Below, piece by piece: positions 1 to 8,027 of a stretch of DNA of 64,000 bases. Source of the DNA: CALJFL01 sp039964455 (GTDB taxonomy: Bacteria > Pseudomonadota > Gammaproteobacteria > Pseudomonadales > Halieaceae); the NCBI GenBank assembly GCA_039964455.1, contig JBDVXK010000012.1:620001-684000 (forward strand). Reading direction: 5' to 3'. The notes beneath the pieces are model-generated. The model worked only from the letters and a program-made list of their open reading frames with translations, had not been told where the DNA came from and made no database searches. The position numbers and the translations under genes were made by a program. How positions within the stretch are numbered: position 1 is the stretch's first letter; every line of letters begins with the position of its first letter.

Positions 1-531
1 AGTATCAGTGCCGACCTCGCCACCAACATTGCAGATCCCACCGAGCGCATTCAGGCCATCATGGCCTCGGTAAAGGCCGGCAAGGCTTTCTATGACGCGA
101 TGTCACCCCAGGAAATCGAGCTGGTCAGCATGATCATGCAAACACCCTCCCTCGCACTGTTACCGCTGGGTCTGATTTCACGCCTGCCAGCCTACAATAT
201 CGCCATTTCCAACGTGCCGGGCATCCGGGACCCCATGTACTGGAACGGGGCGCGCATGGACGGTTCCTACCCGCTATCAATCGTCGTGGACGGTATGGCC
301 ATGAACATCACCCTGGTCACTTATGACCAGAATGTCGACTTCGGCATCATCGCCTGTCGGCGTTCCGTGCCCCAGGTACAGAGGCTGATTGACTACATGG
401 AAGAGGCGCTGCAAGAGTTGGAGGACGCTGCAGGCATCAAGGAAAAGCCGGTGGCAAAACGGAAGGCCCCAAAGCGTAAGGCTACGCGGGCCAGGACGAA
501 GCCGAAGGCAAAATCGAAGGCTAAGGCATAA
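1..531 (+). CDS. Wax ester synthase/diacylglycerol acyltransferase, C-terminal part (5' end outside window)
   Basis: The open frame runs in from base 1, so the start lies outside the window. What remains matches the C-terminal (DUF1298) half of bifunctional WS/DGAT enzymes, which make wax esters or triacylglycerol storage lipid from acyl-CoA. Visible family features are SNVPG followed by a YWNGA-type segment, a YPLSIVVDGMAMNIT stretch and a FGIIACR segment near the end of the fold. The catalytic HHxxxDG motif would be upstream and cannot be checked. The last ~26 residues are an unusual lysine/alanine/arginine tail resembling histone H1-like tails, beyond the usual family end. A strong hairpin terminator follows the stop directly. 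Confidence 0.85.
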   Translation, partial: SISADLATNIADPTERIQAIMASVKAGKAFYDAMSPQEIELVSMIMQTPSLALLPLGLISRLPAYNIAISNVPGIRDPMYWNGARMDGSYPLSIVVDGMAMNITLVTYDQNVDFGIIACRRSVPQVQRLIDYMEEALQELEDAAGIKEKPVAKRKAPKRKATRARTKPKAKSKAKA

Positions 532-555
532 AAACGGCAGCAGCACGCCGTTTTT
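530..555 (+). terminator. Rho-independent terminator after the WS/DGAT gene
   Basis: Perfect 9-bp stem AAAAACGGC (530-538) / GCCGTTTTT (547-555) with an 8-base loop, beginning at the stop codon and ending in a T run. The symmetric A and T runs could let it work in both directions, which would suit the minus-strand gene ending at 612. Confidence 0.8.
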
Positions 556-611
556 GGGCCGAACCAACGACGTCACTGGCTATCTCCAAATTAGGGGCTG
601 ACCGCTATTTT

Positions 612-1424
612 TTAAGTCCCGGTGAAACTGGAGGGACGCTTCTCCATAAAGGCCTGCATGGCCTCCTTGAGATCATTCGAATTCAGCGAGGTCATCATCG
701 TCCACAGCCCGTTAAGCAGCAGGCTTTGCTCGGTGGTCATGTTTTCGCCCTGCTGCAATACAAACTTGGTGCCACGCACGGCCAGCGGCGCATTGGCGGC
801 AATCTCCCTGGCCATTTCCAATGCCGCCGCATACACCGCATCGGCGTCAGTGTAGACATCATTGACCAGGCCAATCTTCTCCGCCCGCGCAGCGGAAATA
901 TCCTTGCCAGTATAAGCTAACTCCGCCACCTGCCCGGCACTCACCACCCCCGGCAGACGCTGCAGCGTGCCAACATCGGCAACAATACCGATCTTTGTTT
1001 CACGCACGCCAAACAGGGCATCCTCGGATGCCAGGCGGATATCACAGGCAGTCGCCAGGTCGACACCGGCTCCCAGACAATGGGAGTGGATGGCGGCGAT
1101 TACCGGAACGGGGCAATTGGCGATAGCGCTGATGCCGTCCTGGCACCGTTGGGTATGGCCCAGCTGCTGCAGACAACCACTGGCGGTGGACAGATCCGGC
1201 GATCCACCCAGGCTGGCCAGGTCTATGCCAACACAGAAACTCTTGCCGCGGCCGGCGATAACCACCGAGCGAATCTCGTCATTGGCGGCCACTGCGTCCA
1301 TGGCACGGATAAAATCGCCCCACATCTCGGATGAGATAGCGTTGAGCTTATCGGGGCGGTTCAGCCACAGGGTGGCGACGTGGTTATTGACCTCGAGAGC
1401 CAGATTTGAAGAAGAAAAATCCAT
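612..1424 (-). CDS. Enoyl-CoA hydratase/isomerase family protein, probable dienoyl-CoA isomerase
   Basis: A 270-residue crotonase-fold protein. The oxyanion-hole segments are visible (GKSFCVGIDL at ~60-69, CLGAGVD at 116-122). The segment ending ADVGTLQRLP (149-158) is the signature of delta3,5-delta2,4-dienoyl-CoA isomerase (ECH1 type). The three acidic residues used by that enzyme appear conserved as Asp122, Glu142 and Asp150. Such an enzyme moves double bonds during beta-oxidation of unsaturated fatty acids with odd-numbered double bonds. It is the last gene of a TetR-headed minus-strand operon, 18 bp after the tandem thioredoxin-fold gene. Family is certain; the isomerase assignment rests on these motifs. 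Confidence 0.85.
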   Translation of the reverse strand: MDFSSSNLALEVNNHVATLWLNRPDKLNAISSEMWGDFIRAMDAVAANDEIRSVVIAGRGKSFCVGIDLASLGGSPDLSTASGCLQQLGHTQRCQDGISAIANCPVPVIAAIHSHCLGAGVDLATACDIRLASEDALFGVRETKIGIVADVGTLQRLPGVVSAGQVAELAYTGKDISAARAEKIGLVNDVYTDADAVYAAALEMAREIAANAPLAVRGTKFVLQQGENMTTEQSLLLNGLWTMMTSLNSNDLKEAMQAFMEKRPSSFTGT

Positions 1425-1442
1425 AGTATTATCCAGTTCAGC

Positions 1443-2828
1443 TTAATTAATCGTGGTCTGATCCCGATTCAGGTGGCGCTGTATTGCGCGGGCGAACAGC
1501 CACAGGCGATCCTGGCCCCACAAGGCCAAAATCTGCTTGCCCTGCGCGTCCAGCAGGCGATAACTCGGCACACCCCAAAGGCCTGCTTCGTACATTGCAA
1601 GGCGATTGTCCTCCAGCATTTTCTCCCAACCAGGTTCGCCGAGGTGCTGCTGCGCCTCAGCCCAGTCGAGGCCGGCGGCTTCTACTACCTTGCGCAAGCC
1701 ACGGTTGTTGTTGGTGTTAATGCCCTTGGCAAAAGCGGCATTAAGGAAACTGGACAGTAGCTCATTGCCCCGGCCCTGCTGACATGCCCAGGGGTAGAGG
1801 GAGTAACAGCGACGTACCGGGTCGCCGATCGGGTCGTAGAAATTACCATAGGGCACGCCGGCCTCGAGGGCCTCACGCACCGTGTCTGAGAAGATGTAGA
1901 AGCCCTTTACACGGGTAGCAGGTACACCACGCATGACCATTGGCAGCACTGGGCGTACCACCAGTTTCACGCCAGTATCCTGCGCAAGCTTCACCGTGCG
2001 ATCAAAGGCGATCGATGTATAGGGACTGCGCAGCGAGGGGTAAACTTCAAGTGTCAGGGTGCCGTTATCCCTAAGCTCGCCGACCTCCAGTGCCGGACGC
2101 GGCACCAGCAAAGCTTCACCCGGTTGCCGGTCGGCGCCCAGTGCGGCCAAGCGCTTCTCTAGATGGTAGAGCCGGTCTACGCCCCAGTACCACTCATCCC
2201 CGTAGTGGAACATGGCACCGGAGTAGTGCTTGAGTTCAGCACGGCGGGCAATACCCGACGCCAGGCGCGCATCTCTCTCGGCATCGCTGGCGCGACCCAG
2301 ACTATCTGCCAGGTTGCGCAGTCGTTGCGCATCGCCGGACCACAGCGCATCTCCCACCTGTGCTGCAGACTCTATGAAACTGTCGTTGTCCTGCATCGCC
2401 AGCACAGCATTCGCCAGATCAACCAGGGACGCATCCAACGGTTGGGGATGCTCAGGGAACTGTAAGCCGTATTCCGGTGCAATGTGAAAGGCGTCATAGC
2501 GTGACAATTGCAGCAGCAATTCCGGCTCTGCCACATTCTTACCCTGCGGACCCGGCACCAGGTGGCAGACCAGTTCGATATCGTAGCGCCGGGCAAGCTG
2601 CTGAAGCTTTTGGGCGGCCAGGTGGCTATAACCGTCGTCCACCTGATGAAAGTACTCCACCACATGCCTGTCACCGGCCTTGAGGCGTGCTTTTTCCAGT
2701 CTCCTGCGCTGCCTGTTCTGCCGTTTCGGACTGCAGATCCGGCGTACTACGCGTGAAGTGACCCAACGATAGAAAGGGCTTGGGTCCATAGACGCAGCCC
2801 CACCCTGATCCTTGAATTGCTCTGCCAT
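1443..2828 (-). CDS. Tandem DsbA-fold (2-hydroxychromene-2-carboxylate isomerase-like) protein
   Basis: A 461-residue protein that appears to contain two DsbA/kappa-GST-type thioredoxin folds. The first starts near residue 56 (VEYFHQVDDGYSHLAA) and the second near residue 258 (LEVYPSLRSPYTSIAF), ending with the cis-proline segment GVPSYRLLD and a WGQDRLWL helix typical of HCCA isomerases. No CXXC is present in either half, so it is not a disulfide oxidase; the SLRSPY serine fits glutathione-type chemistry. The N-terminus is very basic (residues ~27-50). A start at Met14 is possible. It sits between a TetR regulator and a dienoyl-CoA isomerase. The substrate is unknown. Confidence 0.75.
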   Translation of the reverse strand: MAEQFKDQGGAASMDPSPFYRWVTSRVVRRICSPKRQNRQRRRLEKARLKAGDRHVVEYFHQVDDGYSHLAAQKLQQLARRYDIELVCHLVPGPQGKNVAEPELLLQLSRYDAFHIAPEYGLQFPEHPQPLDASLVDLANAVLAMQDNDSFIESAAQVGDALWSGDAQRLRNLADSLGRASDAERDARLASGIARRAELKHYSGAMFHYGDEWYWGVDRLYHLEKRLAALGADRQPGEALLVPRPALEVGELRDNGTLTLEVYPSLRSPYTSIAFDRTVKLAQDTGVKLVVRPVLPMVMRGVPATRVKGFYIFSDTVREALEAGVPYGNFYDPIGDPVRRCYSLYPWACQQGRGNELLSSFLNAAFAKGINTNNNRGLRKVVEAAGLDWAEAQQHLGEPGWEKMLEDNRLAMYEAGLWGVPSYRLLDAQGKQILALWGQDRLWLFARAIQRHLNRDQTTIN

Positions 2829-2851
2829 GAATTGCCCTTCCGAACCCGCGT

Positions 2852-3439
2852 TCAGCCTTTAAGTTGAAGGTTAAGCAGGCCGACCAGAACCTCGATGGTG
2901 GTCTTTTTACTCAGCCGTTGGTGATAACGCAGACGATGCCACATTTCGAAGGAGGCAATTGCATCCACTGCCTCGCGCTCACTGCGGGTCAGTTGTTGCA
3001 ACTCTGGGAGCCAATCATCCTGGTCCCTGCGTAAACCACGCTGGTACCGGCCATAATTCTTTTGCAGGGTTTCCGAACGCCAGAGCTGAGCGGACGTGGA
3101 GAGAATCTTATTGCGCTGTTTTTCATAGCCCTCTCCATATCTTTCTATCGCGTGCAAAATGCGCTCCTCCAGGGTCCCATCACGATCACCGCCCAGGAAC
3201 AGCGCCTCCGTTGACTCACGGGTATGCTCGTCAATCGTGGCAAAGAGAGTTTCCATATCCTCGAAGTGACGGAAGAAAGAGCGAATGCCCACACCTGCCT
3301 TGTCGGAAATTTGCTGCGCAGTGGGAATAAGGTTACCCTCCTCCATCAGAGCAAGGGTGGCGTCAATGACGGCCTGCTTGCTGCGTTCACTGCGGGCACG
3401 ACGGCCATCTACAACTTCCGGCTTTACTGATTCCTGCAT
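2852..3439 (-). CDS. TetR family transcriptional regulator
   Basis: About 195 residues with an N-terminal TetR helix-turn-helix (AQQISDKAGVGIRSFFRHF) and a helical ligand-binding domain typical of TetR proteins. I chose the ATG at 3439 because AAGG/GAGG precedes it and because a promoter with a perfect -10 box at 3495-3500 would leave it a ~50-base leader. An in-frame ATG at 3472 would have almost no leader or ribosome site and overlaps a putative operator. The gene leads the operon with the tandem DsbA-fold protein (23 bp away) and the dienoyl-CoA isomerase, which it probably controls together with itself. The ligand is unknown, perhaps an acyl-CoA. Confidence 0.85.
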   Translation of the reverse strand: MQESVKPEVVDGRRARSERSKQAVIDATLALMEEGNLIPTAQQISDKAGVGIRSFFRHFEDMETLFATIDEHTRESTEALFLGGDRDGTLEERILHAIERYGEGYEKQRNKILSTSAQLWRSETLQKNYGRYQRGLRRDQDDWLPELQQLTRSEREAVDAIASFEMWHRLRYHQRLSKKTTIEVLVGLLNLQLKG

Positions 3440-3463
3440 TACCTCTACCTTATCTTTAGCCAT

Positions 3464-3479
3464 CCAATGCATATATTGG
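3464..3479. promoter_or_regulatory. Possible TetR operator (inverted repeat)
   Basis: CCAAT (3464-3468), six bases, ATTGG (3475-3479): an imperfect 16-bp palindrome just downstream of the predicted transcription start of the TetR gene. The position suits autorepression. Assignment is by position and symmetry only. Confidence 0.3.
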
Positions 3480-3494
3480 CATTGTTTATGTCAT

Positions 3495-3523
3495 ATTATA
3501 TTAGCAAGCGCGTCCTATGACCA
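3495..3523 (-). promoter_or_regulatory. Sigma70-like promoter of the TetR operon
   Basis: Read on the minus strand: TGGTCA (3518-3523), a 17-base spacer, then a perfect TATAAT (3495-3500). The start of transcription would lie near 3488, just before the inverted repeat at 3464-3479. Confidence 0.45.
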
Positions 3524-3770
3524 GTATAACTTTCTGGGGCCTGACGGCATCGCCCTACCAGCTGAAAATGCAGTCTATCGCCGAAATGTCCTGGCAAAGG
3601 ACATGCCCGACTACGAAGCCCTCCGCCAGAAACTGATCACGGTAGACCTGTTCAATGTGCGCGCAAGCTTCGTGTTGGACATGGTGGGGCAGAGTACGAT
3701 GCTACCGGTTCAGATGATCAAGCCTTCATCAGCGTGGCGCACCAGCGCACAGCTCCACGCCTGGAATTAG
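3517..3770 (+). pseudogene. Decayed glutathione S-transferase-like fragment
   Basis: From the ATG at 3517 the frame reads like the start of a GST-type thioredoxin fold (WGLTASPYQLKMQSIAEMSWQR) and stops at 3636. A second frame then carries MPDYEALRQKL and continues to about 3770. The two pieces look like one short N-terminal region split by a frameshift, with no room for the rest of a ~300-residue protein. The fragment overlaps the -35 region of the TetR promoter, which argues against it being expressed. The family link is by motif memory and is tentative. Confidence 0.35.
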
Positions 3771-4036
3771 CGCTTCCCGGCAAGCCTGGAGGCCTCTCCG
3801 TCTTGAGCAAGATTTTGCCGAAGGGTGCGCAAAGCACGATCCTTACTTATACGCTCCAGGTCCAACTTGATATGCGTTTGCTTGTCCAGCCGTGCCCAAC
3901 CCTTGATCACACTAAAGGTTTCAACTATTGCCGCTGCCAGCGCTACGGGAATTGCTAATGACATGACGATAAAGAAAAGCAGTATCGCCAGCACTACGAC
4001 GACAACCACTTCCAGCGCCTGTAAGATTTTCTGCAT
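3767..4036 (-). CDS. Small membrane protein, unknown function
   Basis: 89 residues. A long hydrophobic stretch from about residue 8 to 45 (VVVVVLAILLFFIVMSLAIP and onward) is enough for one long or two short membrane helices, followed by a basic, soluble C-terminal tail. A possible ribosome site (AGGGG) lies upstream of the ATG. I do not recognise the family. It stands alone between the GST-like remnant and the DUF2805 gene. Confidence 0.5.
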   Translation of the reverse strand: MQKILQALEVVVVVVLAILLFFIVMSLAIPVALAAAIVETFSVIKGWARLDKQTHIKLDLERISKDRALRTLRQNLAQDGEASRLAGKR

Positions 4037-4128
4037 CCTTGCTTACCCCTGAATCCATTCAAGTTGCCCCTAGCCTACCCTCTCTTTGCCAGATAACCAA
4101 GGCAGTAAACAGCGGCTTCCTGTCAGTA

Positions 4129-4422
4129 TCAGCTGCGGATTTTATTTTGAGTAGGACACTGATGCCTTGAGACGCCGGCCGGGCGTTTGGCACGATGTTT
4201 TGTAGAACGGGAAGTCACTCGCTTGCGCCAGTTTTCGAAACTACGCCGTTTTAGCTGACCCCGCATAACGCGTATCACAGCACTCTCATCGAGGCCGAAT
4301 TCCGTTTCAATCGCCTCGAACGGCGTTCTATCCTCCCACGCCATTTCGATTATGCGGGAAAGAGAGCCCTCACATAGACTGCCATGGCCCTTTTTAAGTC
4401 CAGCTTTGCTTGTCATTTGCAT
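4129..4422 (-). CDS. DUF2805 / TIGR03643 family protein
   Basis: 97 residues. The core RIIEMAWEDRTPFEAIE followed by FGLDESAVIRVMR and a FENWRKRV segment is the diagnostic sequence of the DUF2805 (TIGR03643) family of small basic proteins, common in marine gammaproteobacteria and Bacteroidetes. The middle resembles a helix-turn-helix, so nucleic acid binding is plausible, but no function is established to my knowledge. The C-terminus is basic. It is transcribed alone. Confidence 0.85.
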   Translation of the reverse strand: MQMTSKAGLKKGHGSLCEGSLSRIIEMAWEDRTPFEAIETEFGLDESAVIRVMRGQLKRRSFENWRKRVTSRSTKHRAKRPAGVSRHQCPTQNKIRS

Positions 4423-4574
4423 AGGTTGTACCGGATGCCCTTCAAGCCTCTAGTCAGTTCGACACTAGCGATTGTTACGGGCGCAGGGACAGGCAGGATC
4501 ACGAGTAGATGGTACTAACTAAAAAGCTTTGGATTTTTAGTTGGAATGACGCTTTCGTGGACGCGCTAAGAATC

Positions 4575-5969
4575 TCAACGCACGTAGAACGACAATGAAT
4601 TCGGACCAAACAGCCGTGGATTGATTTTCTCGTCAAATTGGGGGGCTCGCCGCTGGTTATCAAGGCCCTGCACAAGATAGCGTTCTTCTTTCAGGTCGTG
4701 ATACACCAACAGCGCATACCAGGGAGCCGGCACTTGATAGTGCATTACCGCGTGTCCCTCAGAGACACGCCATAAGTTGCCATCGGCATCATAGTTGTCG
4801 GCCGCCGCAATCTGCCAGGTGTCCTCATCAAGGTAGAAAACCCGTCGCGAATACCGATGGCCTCGTTGTCCGGAACCAGTTTTCAAAGTTCCCTCAACAA
4901 CCCAAACCCGATGTAGCTCGTAACGCGCATGGTCAGGATTAATATGCTCTTCGCCAACAATATCTTCTGCTGTCAGCTCGCCACTTTCCAGACGGTAGGC
5001 ATTGTAAGGAATGTACAGTTCTCTCTTGCCCAGCAATTTCCAATCAAACAACCCCGGCGCACCATTGAACATATCCCCTTCGTCGGTGAATCGCAGGGCG
5101 TCGGTGTTCGGGCTGGGGTTATCGAAGCCGCTAAAGGGCGCACGAATAATCCGACGTAGGTCAGCGTTGTAAAGCCAGTTCTCGCGGGCGGTCTCATTAT
5201 GATTAAGGGAATCTACGGTCAACAGCCCGCTGCCTGTCAAAAATCCCGGCGCCAACACCTTGGTCTTAAAGGCCAGCAATAAATTGGGGTTACGCTCCTG
5301 CATAGGTAAGGACTGCGACAGAGCATAAGGTATCGCCCACTCCTCCTGCTGCAGAATCAGGGTGTAGTTGCCGCGCCGGGTAACCGCAGCGGAACCGTCC
5401 ATTCTTTGAATGTGAACACCGCGCCAACGCAAAATATGATTCCAGATAACCTCTACGCCGGATTCAGGTACCGGAAATGGCGACGCGATAGCTGAACCTT
5501 TAACGCCTCCCCGGCCATCCAAAATAGCGGTCGCGGTGCTTCGATTATTTTCAACAGCCTTGTATACCCTCTCAGGGTAAGCGGCTGAACGATGGCTGGC
5601 ATAAACATTCATGCGCCAGCTATCCGGATAGCGGTTAAGCAGCGCTTTCTGACCTTCCGTCAAATTCTCCGCATAATCCTGCTGGTTTTCGCCGGTGATG
5701 GTGAATAGCACCGGATCCTCAGCATAGGGGTCAACCAGGCGCTCGCCCTTCTGATACCCGCTTACGGGCGCCTTGAGCCCTCCATCCCAGGAAGGAATGG
5801 TTCCCGCTGGATTACCAGCCTGCTGCGCTCCTACCGGTGTTAGCTGAGATTCCTCCCCCATCGGGGACTCTGCATCCGCCGCCAACGCCGACCCATGCAA
5901 TGCACCAAGCAAGACGGCAACGGCCGCCAGCCTGGGTCCTTGTCTTTTGCTAAAAATGCTAGAAGTCAT
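4575..5969 (-). CDS. DUF1329 family periplasmic/outer-membrane-associated protein
   Basis: About 464 residues with an N-terminal signal peptide (hydrophobic run ending at ALAADAES) and the DUF1329 fold, which resembles the lipoprotein carriers LolA/LolB. Such proteins nearly always accompany DUF1302 outer-membrane proteins, as here, and are thought to handle hydrophobic molecules in the periplasm. I chose the ATG at 5969, which overlaps the end of the DUF1302 gene by 11 bases; a longer reading from 6002 is possible but would lengthen the overlap. The overlap implies translational coupling. It is the second gene of the pair and faces a divergent RND system. Confidence 0.85.
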   Translation of the reverse strand: MTSSIFSKRQGPRLAAVAVLLGALHGSALAADAESPMGEESQLTPVGAQQAGNPAGTIPSWDGGLKAPVSGYQKGERLVDPYAEDPVLFTITGENQQDYAENLTEGQKALLNRYPDSWRMNVYASHRSAAYPERVYKAVENNRSTATAILDGRGGVKGSAIASPFPVPESGVEVIWNHILRWRGVHIQRMDGSAAVTRRGNYTLILQQEEWAIPYALSQSLPMQERNPNLLLAFKTKVLAPGFLTGSGLLTVDSLNHNETARENWLYNADLRRIIRAPFSGFDNPSPNTDALRFTDEGDMFNGAPGLFDWKLLGKRELYIPYNAYRLESGELTAEDIVGEEHINPDHARYELHRVWVVEGTLKTGSGQRGHRYSRRVFYLDEDTWQIAAADNYDADGNLWRVSEGHAVMHYQVPAPWYALLVYHDLKEERYLVQGLDNQRRAPQFDEKINPRLFGPNSLSFYVR

Positions 5970-7872
5970 AACGAACACTGAAAGTGATATTGTCACGATC
6001 ATTGATCAGGTTGGACTGATCGGCGCCGGAAAATTCGGTATAGGAAACGGCTAAGCTTAGCCGCGACAAATATTGTGCCTGCAAGCCAAGTGTCAGTGCC
6101 TTCCTGCCTTCGAGGAAGGGGCCAGCTCCCACCGGGCTTGACCCGTCCACATCATGTGCCCATATAAAGCGCGGGCGAAGGTTCACACCGCCGAACACGT
6201 TGTTGTAAACCATCGTCCCTCCTATTCGATAGCCCCAGGAGTTCTCTGTAGCGAACAGGCTGTCGGGGCGAAAGTCAGTAACCGCGAGACCAGCGATAGG
6301 CATATAGATATCGTCCTGGTCAGGAGCGTCCCAGATGTGCAACCAGGCAAATTCAATATTTAACGCCGTTTGCGATGCACCCAGGCGAGGCCCAAAGAGC
6401 TGGGTAGCACCCACCAGCGAGAAGGTCTTATCCAATTCCACGAAAGCCTCTACGCGCTTGTTCGCGTAATCCGTGGCAATCTCTTCCAGAGTAATTTGTG
6501 ACAGATCTACCGGTGGCAGAGGGTCGTCACGACTGGAATTAGGCAGTATCACCGACAACAGGTCACCCGAGTGCAGGGATATCGGCGCATCCATATGGTG
6601 AGCGACCTCGGCAAAGTAGGCGGTGCCTGTGCGTAATGTCGTGGTATTAAAACTAAAACCTATCATGTCGATATCTTCGGGATAAACCGCAGAATAGGTC
6701 ACGTTTTTCAGCACTTTACTCAACTGGGTAAGACTGGCCACTGTACTCCGTTTAATGGGGCCTACGCCCTCTTGCCGTAAATCGTTTTTCAACTTGGCGA
6801 TGGCCTGCTCGGAATAGCGCGTGTAATCAACAACCGGAGGCGTTACCAACGCTAACGAGGGCAGCGTGGAGTGGTAGCGGGCAAAATGAAGCGCGAACTT
6901 CGAATCGTTGAGCGCGGGAAGAATACTCTGCACTGTAAAACCGAACTGGCCGCTGTCGCTGGCTTTCTCATCGGGCCCACGCGTGGTCACCTGGTAGAAA
7001 TTGGAATCGAAGGGTTCAATGCCCACCGCCTCCAGTGTTTCGGCTGGCAATCTATATAAAGCCGCCAAATCGGTACCAAACTGATTGCCGAATCCCTCCG
7101 CCTGAATAAAGGTCCCATCGGGAGGGAGGGCGTCATTTGTTGAAAAATAGGTGCCAACCGCCGGCAAATCACTCTCTTCCCACTCGTATTGATAATAACC
7201 CTCTACGATCAATAGCGGCGTGAGGTGAACAGCGCCCCAAAGCATCCCTGAGGGTTTGCGAAGATCGCGTAAGCTCCCAGTCGGTTGCTGAAAGAGCGGT
7301 ACATTCAGGGCATTGGCGACATCTACGCCACTACCGGGAAAAAACCGGCTCTCACCCCAGTTTACGACCTGGTCTCCCAAACGCAGTTGTACAGGCATAT
7401 CACCAACCGAAAAACGCGCGCTAAGATAGGCGTCCAACATGCCCACGTCGCTACCAACCTGCTCTAGCGCTCCCCTGCCCAGCTCGGTCCATTCACGATC
7501 GCCGCGCTCGTTTTCATAATCATAAAAAGCATAAGCCCTGGCAAAGAGGCCAAAGTTGCGCCAACCGAGCGTGACCTCGCCGGTAGCCCTGAACATATTG
7601 GATACCAGATCGCCTTTATCGTAATTGAGGTTGCCATCGTCCAGATTGCCGCTTCGGCCATAGGCAAGGCGCTTGCCACCGTGCGCCGGAGACACCAGCT
7701 CCGGGTCTATATCCTCTGTACGCATGCGAAGGCCGTAGGCTAATTCAAGGTCTATCAGCCCCTCTATGCCGGTACTCTCGTCGCGAAAATCCCAGGCAAT
7801 GGCGGGCATAGACAGCAACGTCCCAAGAAGACAAAGAGCAATGTTGTTTTGAATCGGCGCTTTATTCATCAA
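5959..7872 (-). CDS. DUF1302 family outer-membrane protein
   Basis: 637 residues with a signal peptide (cleavage near PAIAWDF) and a beta-strand-rich body ending in an aromatic residue (FSVRYDF), as expected of an outer-membrane barrel. DUF1302 proteins are typically found with DUF1329 and RND genes in bacteria that degrade sterols, alkanes and other hydrophobic compounds; their role as channels or receptors is inferred rather than proven. It is followed by the overlapping DUF1329 gene. The upstream intergenic region (7873-8027) is shared with the divergent RND adaptor. Confidence 0.88.
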   Translation of the reverse strand: MMNKAPIQNNIALCLLGTLLSMPAIAWDFRDESTGIEGLIDLELAYGLRMRTEDIDPELVSPAHGGKRLAYGRSGNLDDGNLNYDKGDLVSNMFRATGEVTLGWRNFGLFARAYAFYDYENERGDREWTELGRGALEQVGSDVGMLDAYLSARFSVGDMPVQLRLGDQVVNWGESRFFPGSGVDVANALNVPLFQQPTGSLRDLRKPSGMLWGAVHLTPLLIVEGYYQYEWEESDLPAVGTYFSTNDALPPDGTFIQAEGFGNQFGTDLAALYRLPAETLEAVGIEPFDSNFYQVTTRGPDEKASDSGQFGFTVQSILPALNDSKFALHFARYHSTLPSLALVTPPVVDYTRYSEQAIAKLKNDLRQEGVGPIKRSTVASLTQLSKVLKNVTYSAVYPEDIDMIGFSFNTTTLRTGTAYFAEVAHHMDAPISLHSGDLLSVILPNSSRDDPLPPVDLSQITLEEIATDYANKRVEAFVELDKTFSLVGATQLFGPRLGASQTALNIEFAWLHIWDAPDQDDIYMPIAGLAVTDFRPDSLFATENSWGYRIGGTMVYNNVFGGVNLRPRFIWAHDVDGSSPVGAGPFLEGRKALTLGLQAQYLSRLSLAVSYTEFSGADQSNLINDRDNITFSVRYDF

Positions 7873-8027
7873 GATTGTTATAATTGTTTTATCTGCAGCT
7901 TGTAAGAAGTATAGCCCGAGTTATGCAAACCGCTAGCCAATCGCCCAGCCTCTTTGCCACAGCTGGCGCCGCTCAGTGATATGCAACGAAACGGTCTATT
8001 AGGCAGAGAATCTCTCAACCCTTCGAA

